NCBI GenBank assembly: GCA_004335835.1
Contig: RWJK01001640.1
Span: forward strand, 1 to 64,000
Source: Scenedesmus sp. ARA3
Lineage: Eukaryota; Chlorophyta; Chlorophyceae; Sphaeropleales; Scenedesmaceae
Length of the DNA stretch: 64,000 nucleotides
Direction of reading: 5' to 3'
Each line of letters starts with the position of its first letter. The first letter of the stretch is position 1. A model generated the notes under the pieces. That model searched no databases and was not told the DNA's origin. It worked only from the letters and a program-made list of their open reading frames with translations. This document shows positions 33,229-45,063 of this stretch, one piece after another. The position numbers and the translations under genes were made by a program.

Positions 33229-34814
33229 CAAGCGGTTAGCAGGAGAGAGACAGCTGTGGGTTCATGTGTGTGGCGGACAGCTCGGTCCAGCTGGCGCGCT
33301 GCTCCTTGAAATGCGTCAGCGCCCTGCATGGGCAGCGGAAAAGCAGGCAGGCAGGCAAGCGCGTCACCAGGAGAGGCAAAAAGCTGTGTTCATGTTGGGG
33401 CGTAAAGCTCGCTCCAGCTGTCGCGCTGCTCCTTGAACAGATTCTCCAGACAATCAACACAACATGCCTCACCTGTCCATCGCGCCGTGCAGGGAGCCCT
33501 CATCCGTGCCGTCACAGTCATGAGTCGAATGGATCCACATAATATACATATGGTAAACAATTGCCGAGAATGACTCATCATACCACTCAAGACTAATGTT
33601 CCAGCCAATCAACGCAACATGCCTCACCTGTCCAGGGCGCCGTGCAGGGAGCCCTCATCCGTGCCGTTGAAGGTGTAGCCATTGATCTACCAATGCCGCC
33701 AGCATGCTAAAGCCTTTAGGTATACGAATGTTGATCTTTGAGATAGCTCACACAACGTGCCTTACCTGTCCAGTGCGCCGTGCAGGGAGCCCTCATCCGT
33801 GCCGTCAAAGGTGTAGCTGTTGGCCTCCCCGGCTGCATGCGAGTCCAATTCATTACCACCAGTGCAACCACTTTTTTGTGAAGCCTTACACCACTTGGGT
33901 TGTTGTTGCAGACAAGTTACACAACACGCTTCGCTATGCAGGGAGGCAGGGAGGCAGCGTAGCCATTGCCCTCCCCAGCATTGCAATTGCAGCACTTATT
34001 CACCTCAATCTGTAACACCTACCTGTCCAGGGCACCGTGCAGGGGGAGCCCTCATCTGTGCCGTCAAAGGTGTAGCCATTCGCCAGGTCCCATAACCACG
34101 ATTGTCATCACCAACGCCATTATTGCTCAAAGACAATTCCCACATGTCCAGGGGCATCATTACCACCAATGCCATAACAACTTCAAAGCCATGCCCACCT
34201 GTCCAGTGCACCGTGCAGGGAGCCCTCATCCGTGCCGTCGAAGGTGTAGCCGTTGGCCTCCCCTGGCGCATGAGAGTCCACGTCACGCACTGTGTCTGCC
34301 AGCCCACCCGTCTTGCGCACCACAGGCACAGCACCGTACCTGAGGGGACAACATGCACACAGCAGCAATGTTATTGTTTTTTTTCTGCGGCTGGTACCCA
34401 CGCTGTTGGTCACTCTCCCTGCCTGTGAGGAGGCACAACATGTAGGGGAAGTGCAGCAGTCCCGCGGGGCTACATGTCTGATGCGCTCCCAGCACGCATT
34501 GCAGGTCCATACAACACACGCTGGCACACACAATTGCAACCATGATGCGTGTGGTTCATGTTGATGATCATGCCAATCGTCAGCGTGACCCACACACAAA
34601 CAACCGCTGCTGCTGCTGCTGCCGCTGCCCTGCGTCTCCCCGTCCTCAATGAATGCCGATCATCTGTGTCAGCCCGCACGCACTCAGCACACACAACACA
34701 GCTGCTGCTGCTGCTCACGTGCACGCATACATGCACAATCATAGCCCCCGTCCTCACCGCATGCCAATCATCTGTGTGAGCCCGCACGGCTCAAACATGC
34801 AAACATGTTGCTGT

Positions 34815-34845
<31 letters not shown>

Positions 34846-35479
34846 ACTGCTGCTGCTGCTGCTGCCCCACGTTTCCCCGTCCTCACCGCATGCCGATCAT
34901 CTGTGTGAGCCCGCACGGCTCAAACATGCTGGGCACCAGGATGATGTCAGCTGCGGCGTAGATCTGGTGCGCCAGCGACTCGCTGTACATCACCAGCAGC
35001 CTGCACAGTTGCATCAGCAGTGACACAATCACATAAGCAGTGACACAGTTGACGTCCTGTCACAAGCATTGTATGGGCTAACATGTGAGGATGTGGTGAA
35101 GATCTGGTGCGCCAGCACCTCGCCGTGCATCACCAGCAGCTTGCAGGATGGCGCGGCACAGCGTTGTGCAGTACGTCGTAGAATTGAGTGACATGTTGAC
35201 ACACAGTGCTGCTGACGGAGAATTGCACATGATCCGGCGCAATGACGCAAAGGCTTCCTGCCTAATTTACAGCACAAATCATGCTCTGAACCTGGCCTCG
35301 TACCAGCCAGCTGTCAGACTAAGTTTAAATCATGTTACATTGGTTTTATATGACGCGGCCACCCGCACCTGATGTCCTTGTGGTCCTTGAACTGCTGCTC
35401 CGCCATGGCCTTGAACTCGCCATCACAGTGCCCGCTGCCCAGCAGCACAAACTGCGCGCCCTTGTCCAGGCACCTGCAA

Positions 35480-35519
<40 letters not shown>

Positions 35520-35582
35520 CAAGGTGAGCAGTGCCCACTGCCCAGCAGCACAAACTGCGCGCCGTTGTCAAGGCACCTGCAA

Positions 35583-35631
<49 letters not shown>

Positions 35632-36008
35632 CAAGGTGAGCAGTGCCCGCTGCCCAGCAGCACAAACTGCGCGCCCTTGTGCAGGCACCTGCAGCAGCAG
35701 CAGTAGCAGCACAAGCAGTAGGATCACAATGAGCAGGGAGACAAGGGTCTATGCAGCACAGGCCTGCACTCACAGAGTCGTGCATGTAAGAGTTACCAAC
35801 AAACCCAAATCGTACAGCATCCCCTAGCACATGCAGCAACGCCCACAGTACTAGGAAGGAGTGTGACTGTGTGCCTGCTGCTGCTGCTGTCCCACCCGCC
35901 GCTCACACCTGAACAGCGCGGCCTTGATGAGGTGGATGCCCTTCTGCGGCACGAGGCGCGTGATGACCGCCACCACTGGCTTGTCGGGGCTCTCGTCAAG
36001 ACCCAGCC

Positions 36009-36055
<47 letters not shown>

Positions 36056-36141
36056 GCGAGACCATGCACTGTAAGTTATCGGCAACAATCACGTGATGAC
36101 CGCCACCACTGGCTTGTCGGGGCTCTCGTCTAGGCCCAGCC

Positions 36142-36177
<36 letters not shown>

Positions 36178-37793
36178 TCAGCTTTCATATATCAGCAACA
36201 ATTTCGTGATGACAGCAACCACTGGCTTGTTGGGGCTCTCATCGAGACCAATATTCCTGGCAGCAGCAGCGGCAGCAGGACAACACTGTTGAACTACCGC
36301 CCGGTGTGGGCTTTGGTGTGGGCCACACAAGGACACGTACCGAACGGCGTCACCACTTCACGATTCACAGTTGCAGCGCTCAACAATCAATCTCACTCCC
36401 TGACACTCCTTGCCGCCCTCACCCACTGCACCATCGCACCAAGCCGCTCACCCGCTGCAGGTGCTTCTTGCACAGTGCCTTGCCGTCAGGGAACTGCGCG
36501 GAGAAGCTCGCCAAATGGCCACGCAACATGCAAAAGAAAACAACTGGCAATCCGCTCACCCGCTGCAGGTACTTGCAGAGCGCCCCATCTCGGAAGTGCG
36601 CAGGGCAGCTCGCCAAATGGCCACACAACATGCAAAGCAACCGGAATCCCGCTCACCCGCTGCAGGTACTTCTTGCAGAGCGCCTTGCCGTCGGGGAACT
36701 GCGCGGAGAAGTTGGCGGGCAGCAGCTCGTCGCGCGCGGGGTCCCACTCCTCCACATCGATGCCGTTGAGGATGCCGCGCACCTGTATAGTGCGTGCAGC
36801 AGTGGCGAGTGCAAAGCGTGTGTTGTTTTGTTTAGAGGTAGTGAGTGACTTGCGTCAAGGGTCCCAATCCTCCACATCAATGCCGTTGAGGATGCCGCGC
36901 ACCTGCGACAGTGCAAAGATATGTATGTACGTCAGCAGCGAGTGACGCAGCAGTGAGTGCAGTAGCAGTGGGTGGCGTGTGCTGGTCCCACTCCTCGACG
37001 TTGATGAATTCGAGAACACCGCGCACCTGAGGTTGCAGCAACATTGCGAGCGACAAGAACAAAAACACCGTTAGTAGCGGTTGGCATGGCGTGCAAACAG
37101 GTAAGGCGGCCCATGCCTCCATACTATGCGGAATGGTGTGTGGTATGCTGTGGGGAATGCTGTGTGTAATGCCACGCACCCGGACAATGAGTTCAGCATT
37201 CCAAGTCAAAGCGGATGTTCAGAGCCAGAAACGTGAGTGAGGGTAGTATCAATGGCCACACAGCGCTGGAACACCAGCAGCAACTGTCGCGCATGCCATG
37301 GCATGTTCTGCCTGGCAATGCCCGCCAACGACAACTCACCAAAGCATATCAGTGATCACTGTCACCAGACACACCGAAGTCGACCCACCTTGCTCTTGAC
37401 CTCAGCGGTCACGCCAGCACTCGGCTGCCACAGACCTATTCCACGGCACAAACACCAGCCCCGTCAGATACAAATGCAATGAAACCAATGCGGCACCGAA
37501 TTTTAGTGATACACCAACGAATGATGGCAGCAGTAATCAACAAAATCATGTCTCACCTTGCTGTTGACCTCGGGGCGCATGAGCGTGCTGCGCAGCCAGC
37601 CGGCCTGCATGCCGCTGAGCACCTCCTTGGCGTAGGTGGGAGACACAGTGGTGACCGCATTGCTGTACACCATGCCGCCCTGCAGCAGCAACAGCAGCAG
37701 CAGGTTGTTAGATACAATATGTTGGCAGCAGCACCTCCTTGGCGTAGGTGGGAGAGACTGTGGTGACCGCATTGCTGTACACCATGCCACCCT

Positions 37794-37841
<48 letters not shown>

Positions 37842-40800
37842 CGAGGATGAGCAGACCCCGCGGCACAGCAGCACCAGCAGTGGCAGCAGCAGCAGGAGGA
37901 TGAGCTCAGCAGGTCGGCAGCTCTGCGTCTCATCATGCAGGCATTACCATGAGCAATGCGCCAGCAGCAGCCCACTACAATCAGCCCACCAATGCCGTAT
38001 TCATTGCATGTCTCTTGACCTGCCAGATCCCCCTGGCTTTGCTTGATTTGTGACAGGTTTCCCCTGATGTGTGCCTAAACCCCAAACCCCGCGCACCTTC
38101 ATGAGGTTCAGTCGCTCCGGGTTGTGGCCGATGGTGCGCTCGTCCAGCGCGCGCTCAATGGTGGCAAACTGCTCGCCATCAATGCCTGCAGCAGGGCAGC
38201 AGGCAGCAGGCAAGGGAGCAAGCAGGCAGCAAGCAGGTTGCAATGAGCGTGCAAAGAAGCAGGCGCTTGGCAGGGAAACGCGTGAAGCATGTTGCAGTAC
38301 GTATTATTGAACCAACAACAACGTACAACATTCCTCAAGCCTCAGCCAGGCTGCCCGTCGGCCTTTTGATCCACATGATAAAAGCCCACACCTGTGAATG
38401 CGCACTCGGCCCGCCCATGTTGTGCAGTATGTTTGACGGTCAGCACCACGCATAGCCGGTGCAGCCCCAGCACACATACAGATACAACACACCAAACACT
38501 ATGTAACACAACATATCACCACAGCACTGCCGCACCTGTGAACACAAACTCGTCCTGCCTGCACTCTCCAGTGTTGTCCAGGTTGTGGATGGTCAGCACC
38601 ACACGGGACCACCCACCCAGCACACATACAACTACAACACACCAAACAATATGTAACACAACATATCACACAACACTGCCGCACCTGTGAAGGCGAACTC
38701 GTCCTGCCTGCACTCCCCGGTGTTGTCCAGGTTGTGAATGGTGAGCACCACCCAAGCACTAACACACAGCATGTAACACTCAAAACAGAACACACGACCT
38801 AAGACAGCCCCCACCTGTGAACGCGAACTCGTCCTGCCTGCACTCCCCAGTGTTGTCCAGGTTGTGAATGGTGAGCACCACTCGGGGCCGGTACAGCCCC
38901 AGGGCGCTGTACACCTCCCAGTACAGCAGCGCAGCAGCGCAGGTCTGCCACTCGTGCAGGTGCAGGATGTGCGGCTGCTGCCCGCTGCAGCGCAGGTACT
39001 CCAGGCCGGCCCTGTAGTGCATTTCAAGAAATGACAAGGGTTGTAGAATAGCGTCGCACAGTGTGGAGGGGTGTGTGCAGGATGTGCGGCTGCTGCCCGC
39101 TGCAGCGCAGGTACTCCAGGCCGGCCCTGCAAGGGGTGATGAGGAAGTGGAAGGGATTGATCAATAATGTTTCAAAGTGTGTGGCAGTGTGGATTTGTGC
39201 AACACAACACGTCAGCCCAGCCAAAAGAGACATGTTAAACCTGGTAAAACATTCAAAAAATCAATTTAGCATGTTACCTGCAGAAGTAGAGGTAGGACTC
39301 CAGCTCGTTGTAGCTGCCGCCGTAGATGCGGCCGCCCCTGAACAGGTTGCACGCGTCCCAGTCAGCGGGCCGCACCAGGATCACCGGCACGCCGCCGATG
39401 ACACCCCTGTAGACCGCTGTCTTGAGCGTGGTCAGCTGCAGTTAAGAAATGATAAGAAACGGAAAACGGGATTGTGGTTGCTTATTCACACAGATGACAA
39501 GCACACCGCCGATGACGCCGCGGTACACCGCAGTCTTGAGCGTGGTCAGCTGCAAGTAGGCAATCACAAGAGATATGTTCAATGACTGGTGCATGTGAAA
39601 AGAAAACATGGATGCGCCAAATCTGGATGTGCTCCTTTGCTCGCACTGCATGCATTTGCTGAAGCATCAAAGCAATCACGCGGTTGCCCTATTTGCGTGC
39701 TGCAGCTACAGCAGCAGGAATTCAGAACACAAAGCTGACGCACAGCCTTGTGAGACCCTGAAACCCTAAACCCAGGCCCCAGACCCTGCACCCTGAACCC
39801 AGCACCATAAACTCCGAGCCCAAAGCCCTAAAACGTGGATCTCGCCGTCCCAGCTCTTGCCCTTGGGCACCTCAATGTCCATGTCACCCCCAAGGCCCTG
39901 GATCTGGTCCTGGGGCCTAAAACATCAACCCTAAGCCCTTGAACCCATGGTCATCAGGCCCTAAGCCCTACCTGGATCTCGCCGTCCCAGCTCTTGCCCT
40001 TGGGCACCTCGATGTCCATGTCAAACCCTAGGCCCTCGATCTGGTCCTGGGGCAGGCACTCGTAGAAGGGCATGATCACGGTCACGTTGTGCCCGCGCGC
40101 CAGGCAGGTGCGCGCCAGGCCATGCACCACGTCACCCAGCCCGCCAACCTGCGGTTGACATGAGAGCGAGCATGAATAAGGTGTAAGTTGTGAGAAGGCT
40201 CCTTGGAGGAGGATATTTGCAGAGAGCCAGGCAGGTGCGGGCCAGGCCATGCACCACGTCACCCAGCCCGCCAACCTGCAGTTGACATGAGAGCGAGCAC
40301 GAATAAGGTATACGTTGTGAGAAGGCTCCTTGGAGGAGGATATTTGCAGAGAGCCAGGCAGGTGCGGGCCAGGCCATGCACCACGTCACCCACCCCGCCA
40401 ACCTGCACGGCCAAATTGGCAATTAGGCAGTGGCAGACAGCATGTAAGGTTGATACCCTGAGGGTGGTTGTCGAAAGCTGAACAGGTGCGCGCCAGGCCA
40501 TGCATCACATCACCCAGCCCGCCATCCTGCACAGCAGCAGCAGACATGCAGAGAAGAATTCAAAAAGCATATGCAGTGTGCTGGCTCTTGTGCGTGCAAT
40601 GAGTGCCAGTCGATTCACCCCGTCAAGCCGCCCGCTCATCTGCCATCGGCAGCAAAAAGCAGCTGCTTACGCATTGCGACCCCACATCAGGGCATTTGCA
40701 TTCGTTTTTGCATTTGCATTTGCACCTGAATCTAAACACGCAACGCACCTTGGCGATGGGTGCCAGCTCAGCAGTGAAGTGCACCACGTCCAGGCTGCTG

Positions 40801-42389
40801 ACACACTCCACTTCACTCTTCTTTGCGTCACTCTTTGCCAGGTGTACAGCCCATCACCATCACCAACTTACCTTCGCAATAGGTGCCAGCTCAGCAGTAA
40901 AGTGCACGACGTCCAAGCTGCTGCCACACTCCACTTCACTACTGCATGCCTCACACTTTGCCATGTGTACAGCTCATAAGCAATAAAACGACAAGCCTCT
41001 CTCACCTTGGCGATGGGTGCCAGCTCGGCAGTGAAGTGCACCACGTCCAGGCTGCGGCTGTCGCGAGGCTGCACGCTGCTGCTGCCACCCCCCACATCCA
41101 CCGGCATAGGGCTGCTGCGGGCGGGGGCCTCCCAGAACTTGGTGCCTGGGGAGGGCCAGGCCACGCCCTGCTCCAGCTGGCGCTGCAAATTTGAACAGCG
41201 TTATATAACACAGAAAGTGCCGCAGCAGCAGGCAGGCAGGCAGGCAGGTAACATAACACAAGGTTTGACGGCCAAGAGAAGTAAGGTCGTCACAATTAGA
41301 AGCCAGAAGGGTACCTGTTGCTGATGCTGATGGGGCATGATTGTGGGGCATGGTACGCTTTCAGGCAGCTGCCATACTCAAGCCACTCTGCCCGGGGACT
41401 TGCTCGACTACCACAGCACAGCAGTACTGAGACAGCACCATACGATGAATACAACGGACATGTTTTGCAGCTGCCGCTGCTGCTGCTGCTGCCGCTGCTG
41501 CTGATGCTGCCGCTGCTGCTGCTGCTGCTCACCATGAAGGCCTCAGTGCCTGCTGTGGCTGGCGGCTCCAGCACCTTTGCGGCACTGCCCACAACAGCAG
41601 CAGCAGCACCTGCGATCGCGCTTGCGGCTGCTGCCGCTGCTGCGGCCGGCCCGCTCGTCCTGATAGAAGCCAGCTCTGCTTTGAGCCTGCCGTTCTCTGC
41701 CTGCAGCTCTGCCAGCTGCTGCATGAGGTCTTCTTCTACTGAAGATGACGGGGATGATGTGGCAGGCGCAGTTTGCTGCTCGCTGGCGGTGTGGGGCACC
41801 AGCAGGCTTGCACGCTGCACAGAGCACATGGGGCGGGGAGTAACATGTGTTATGTTAGAGTCAGTAGGGGTAAGCAGCTAGGTGTGGGGGCCGTTGGCAT
41901 CCCAGCATAGCGTTTGATACACTTTTAGAGCGCAGAATAGTGAAATACAGCTGTGAATGGCATATCATGTCAATGCATGCCATAGTAGACAATTCAAAAA
42001 TAGCCACATGATGTGCTACTGTTGCTCAACCGCTTGAACTTCTTGTAGCAATGGGGTGGTGCAGCGTTGTTGCTGATGGTGTTTGCTCACTCTAGTGAAC
42101 AGCAGCTAGGCTGTGCTATGCACTGAGGGGCTGCCATTGCAACGTGCGCAAGAACCTGCCACCATGGTTCTGTCCGAGTTGCGTACAGCAGCTGCAAGAG
42201 CTGCAACTGCTGCCAATGTGTGCCCCAGCGCAGGCCTGCATTGCATATTGCACAGCTTGCTGAGCTCACCCTGTGGCCGACTGTTATTTGAGCACGTGAT
42301 GCCGGCCGGCATGCCAACTGCTTGCGTAAATTGCTGGCGGGGCATCGTGCTGCTGCTCCCAAGAGCTGAGGGGCACCCAGGCTAGCCAT
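32757..42389 (-). CDS. Plastid soluble starch synthase, class III/IV-like, 14 exons
   Basis: Exons: 42389-42270, 41814-41533, 41182-41006, 40148-39972, 39435-39278, 39011-38815, 38185-38097, 37679-37557, 36782-36657, 36009-35909, 35473-35369, 35000-34887, 34339-34199, 32889-32757; every junction is GT-AG and the sum is 680 residues in frame. It elongates alpha-1,4-glucan from ADP-glucose (GT5). Residues 1-40 look like a chloroplast transit peptide (Arg/Ala/Ser-rich, no acidic residues). Residues ~60-80 form a short coiled coil ([20 protein letters not shown]). The GT5 part has [15 protein letters not shown] (ADP-glucose loop), [57 protein letters not shown] and [15 protein letters not shown] is favoured by the [10 protein letters not shown] and coiled-coil features, although the N-terminus is much shorter than in plant SSIV. 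Almost every exon edge has extra tandem copies in the adjoining intron. Confidence 0.9.
32955..33440 (-). repeat. Four extra copies of the 5' half of starch synthase exon 14
   Basis: Copies at about 32955-33029, 33088-33160, 33252-33328 and 33384-33440 encode [15 protein letters not shown]. The first two keep a CCTGCAG acceptor; the fourth is truncated. The spacers hold (GGCA)n tetranucleotide runs, the longest at about 33175-33233. Confidence 0.85.
33472..34075 (-). repeat. Four extra copies of the 3' end of starch synthase exon 13
   Basis: Copies at about 33472-33515, 33624-33682, 33764-33830 and 34018-34080 encode [12 protein letters not shown]. Each ends with AG|GT and a plausible donor (GTGAGG, GTGAGG, GTAAGG, GTAGGT). 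The true exon 13 donor is at 34198. Confidence 0.85.
34805..34866. repeat. (CTG)n in the starch synthase intron after exon 12
   Basis: This is an interrupted CTG tract (with GTT and TTA units) 20 bp inside the intron; on the coding strand it reads CAG. A copy of the exon 12 end (GCATGCCAATCATCTGTGTG) lies beyond it near 34760. Confidence 0.85.
35476..35705. repeat. Exon 11 start triplicated with (CAG)n tracts between
   Basis: The segment encoding [16 protein letters not shown] occurs three times (ending near 35473, 35580 and 35690). Each copy is followed on the plus strand by CAG repeats (35479-35518, 35585-35631, 35692-35704). On the coding strand each copy has (CTG)n then CCTTGCAG as acceptor. 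Confidence 0.85.
36013..36275. repeat. Exon 10 start triplicated with (CAG)n tracts between
   Basis: The segment encoding [16 protein letters not shown] is repeated at about 36090-36142 and, decayed, at 36205-36258. CAG tracts lie at 36014-36051, 36144-36176 and 36259-36272. Confidence 0.8.
36432..36600 (-). repeat. Two extra copies of the 3' end of exon 9
   Basis: Copies at about 36432-36510 and 36555-36605 match [14 protein letters not shown] plus the GTGAGC donor. They lie in the intron after exon 9. Confidence 0.8.
36858..37028 (-). repeat. Two extra copies of the 5' end of exon 9
   Basis: Copies at about 36858-36906 and 36980-37030 encode [14 protein letters not shown] (second copy [14 protein letters not shown]). 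Each is preceded by a CAG acceptor on the coding strand. Confidence 0.85.
37681..37843. repeat. Extra copy of exon 8 start and a long (CAG)n tract
   Basis: The segment encoding [20 protein letters not shown] is repeated at about 37733-37791. A CAG run of about 14 units (37796-37839) follows it, which on the coding strand is (CTG)n directly before CTGCAG|GG. Confidence 0.85.
38388..38757 (-). repeat. Three extra copies of the 3' end of exon 6
   Basis: Copies at about 38684-38750, 38533-38605 and (decayed) 38388-38455 encode [19 protein letters not shown] and end in ACAG|GT. The true donor is at 38814. They are about 130-150 bp apart. Confidence 0.85.
39077..39128 (-). repeat. Extra copy of the 5' end of exon 6
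   Basis: It encodes [16 protein letters not shown] with an acceptor-like sequence before it, about 115 bp upstream of the true exon 6 start at 39011. Confidence 0.8.
39497..39556 (-). repeat. Extra copy of the 5' end of exon 5
   Basis: It encodes [15 protein letters not shown] with an acceptor-like CTTGCAG before it, 120 bp from the true exon 5 start at 39435. Confidence 0.8.
39752..39925 (-). repeat. Telomere-like patch and extra copy of the exon 4 end
   Basis: 39752-39836 is a degenerate CCCTGAA/CCCTAAA-type patch. It is followed by a copy (39837-39925) of the exon 4 end encoding GKSWDGEI, without a good donor. Confidence 0.6.
40203..40525 (-). repeat. Three extra copies of the 5' end of exon 4
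   Basis: Copies at about 40225-40276, 40366-40404 and 40487-40527 encode [17 protein letters not shown], each with a GCAG acceptor. The first two units also duplicate about 90 bp of intron (CTCCTTGGAGGAGGATATTT). Confidence 0.85.
40745..40927 (-). repeat. Two extra copies of the 3' half of exon 3
   Basis: Copies at about 40748-40805 and 40871-40927 encode [16 protein letters not shown] and end at AAG|GTGCG and AAG|GTAAG. The true exon 3 donor is at 41005. Confidence 0.85.
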
Positions 42390-42913
42390 GCTGCCCTAGG
42401 TAAACCGGCTAACCGCTACTGATCCAGCCTCAATCAGATACTGCCAGTAAAATTAGCCGTTATTGAGGGACTGCGAGCTGCGTGCGTGCAGGCTCGTGCA
42501 TTGCTGTTCTTCAGCTCTTTTCGTACGTAGCTCCTCTGCTAAGGGCCAATTCCACACAAGCAGCGTTAAGTCTGGCCAAGGGAATGCGTGCAGACGTATC
42601 CAGCAATCACTAGAGGCAACACGCACTGAATGCGCGACGCTCCCTCCAAATACGCACGCCCAAGCACTGTTGTCACTTGCTGAATGTCGGCCAGCAGCAG
42701 ACAGTGGCAACGTTTCGTTTGTTTTCAAACAGTTCATTCCAGCAGTTGTGTCTCTTATCAAAGCCTGCATGTCCTGAGAGTGCGAGGGTCAGGGCCTGAT
42801 GCTGTTTGGATGAGCTGCTACTCTCATTCACAAAGCACTGTTTTTGGTTTGATCAGAACATGCTCAGTAAGACAAGCCGTGTGTGAAGTCTGCCGAGTCT
42901 GAGCTGCTCAAAT
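42390..42913. promoter_or_regulatory. 524-bp divergent promoter region, starch synthase / coiled-coil gene
   Basis: The starts of both genes face away from each other across 524 bp that contain no other gene. Both 5' UTRs and both promoters must lie here, so shared regulation is possible. No specific motif was identified. Confidence 0.55.
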
Positions 42914-45022
42914 ATGCAGTGCTCCTCCTTGCGCTCTGCGAGGCCTCGCCTACGCTCAGGCAGCCAGAATGGTATTAATGTAGCTGCTCAAAGTATTGGA
43001 GCTGTGGTGCCAAGAATTGCAGCAGCCAGGAGGCGATCGCCCGGTTGCAAGCAAGCAACAAGCGCAGCTCGTGAGTCTCGTTTCTCCTCAGCGCATGCAC
43101 GCTTTGCTCGAGGTCCTTTCATAACATGAACGGGCTTTTTACATCGCAGGCAAGGACCTTGAGCCCATCTCGTTGGTGAGTGCTTTGCTGCCTGTCAGTC
43201 TGGGCGCTGCAGGTCACCTGGCGCAGCATCCGGCCTGCAATGGGCCTGCAGCAGCTGCATGCAGCACAACTCAACAGGATGGCTCTTTCAACGCACTATT
43301 GAGCTATGCAGGGTGCTGCAGCAGCACCTGCAGCAGCACAGCACTTCCTAGACAAGAGCCTGCACAGCAGCAGCGCTGGCATCGCAGTGCACAGCAGGCA
43401 TCTATGACGCGTCTGCATTGCTGCAGCAGTTCATCTGTGCTGCACTTGCTATTTACACATGTCAGTGGCATGGGGGGATGAGCAGCACGACAAAGCAGCA
43501 AGCATCATCATCAGCAGCAGCGGCATGAAGCTGGCAAGCCTCATAGAGCAGCTGTTAGCCAATGCAGCCACTGCTGTAACTGCATGAGCCAACACCTTCA
43601 GCCATCCGAGCTACAGCAAGCTGATGCAGTGCAATGTCAACAATCAAGCAGCACAACACCACCAAACTACAGCTCTCAGCTCTCAGCAGTGATCCCTTGT
43701 AGTGCCAGCGCATGCGCCGCAGTATTAGCCCATGCTTTCCTGCAAGCTGCAATGCATCCTTCCAACTGCCGCTGCTTGCAGGACAACCAGAAACGCATTG
43801 CAATCATCGGCTCTGTTGATGAGACAGATGTGCTAGACAGTGCTGACGAGCTCAAGCAGCTGTCAACAACTGAAGCAGCAGGCGCACTGCCACCCCCTGG
43901 TGCATCAACTGCCACAAAGGGGGCAGGCACAGGCCTAGCAGAGGCACTAAACCTTGCACCCAAGCCCCCTAGCAGCAGTAGCAGCAGTAGCGCAGCAGCG
44001 GCAGCAGCAGCAGATGACCTGCCCACTGATGACGCAACAGACCCTGAGCTGGCGAGCTGGGTGGAGCAGCTGCAGCAGGAGGTGAGCCGCTGCAATGCAA
44101 GCAGCAGCAGCAGCAGTTGACGACAATACACAGCAGCAGCAGCAGCAGCAGCAGCAGCCAACCCTGCAGAGCAGACAGCAATATGTACTGCTTTGTTCTG
44201 TAGACCATTGCAACCTTCAGCGGTGCCAGCTCTCTCGCGCTGGCAGCAGCAAAGGTCAGGTCCTCTTCTCACTGTGTGTTGTTGCACCGTAGGCTGCTAT
44301 GTATTGCACACACTGCACACACTGCTATGACACCCACAACGCCTCACCCTGCTGCTGCTGCTGCTGCTGCTGCCTGTGTCAGTCCCTGGCGCTGGCCACG
44401 CAGCTGAGCCAGTACCGCAGCCAGGCCGCCTCCAAGATCGCCAGCCTGGCGGCACGGCCCACGCTGGAGCCCGCAGCCCGCCAGGAGCTGGAGGAGCTGA
44501 CTGCGGTGCTGCAGGCAGCGCTGGCGCAGGTGCGCATCTAGCCATCACACAGCATTGAGTACATGTATATATAGGTGTGCTGTTCTGAATGGCTTGGTGC
44601 ACTTGGACACGCAATGCCAGCAGTGGCCAGGAGCTGGAGGAGCTGACTGCGGTGCTGCAGGCAGCGCTGGCACAGGTGCGCATTCAGCCATCACACAGCA
44701 TTGAGGAGATGTTTAGGTGTGCTGTTCTGAGTGGTTTGGTGCTCATGGGCATGCTGTGCTGGCAGCTCGCCAGGAGCTGGAGGAGCTGACTGCAGTGCTG
44801 CAGGCGGCAGTGGTGCAGGTGCAGCTCATCAGGCCAATTCTTTGCTTTATGTCAACAAGTGCAACTTACCGGCAGGCAGTGCAGCAGAGTCGCACCAGCA
44901 GCGGGTGATGGCGAGGTGTTGCCGATGGCTGCGGCAAATTGCATGTTGCTGACCCGCTGCCGCTTCGACAGACGCCCCTACCAGCTGCTACACTGCCGTC
45001 TATTGCTTGACAACGCCGGTTC

Positions 45023-45063
<41 letters not shown>

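Noticed and set aside
32955..41006. Annotating every repeated exon edge of the starch synthase as a coding exon
   Set aside because: One set of 14 exons already gives a complete 680-residue enzyme; adding copies would repeat conserved GT5 motifs and several copies lack donors.
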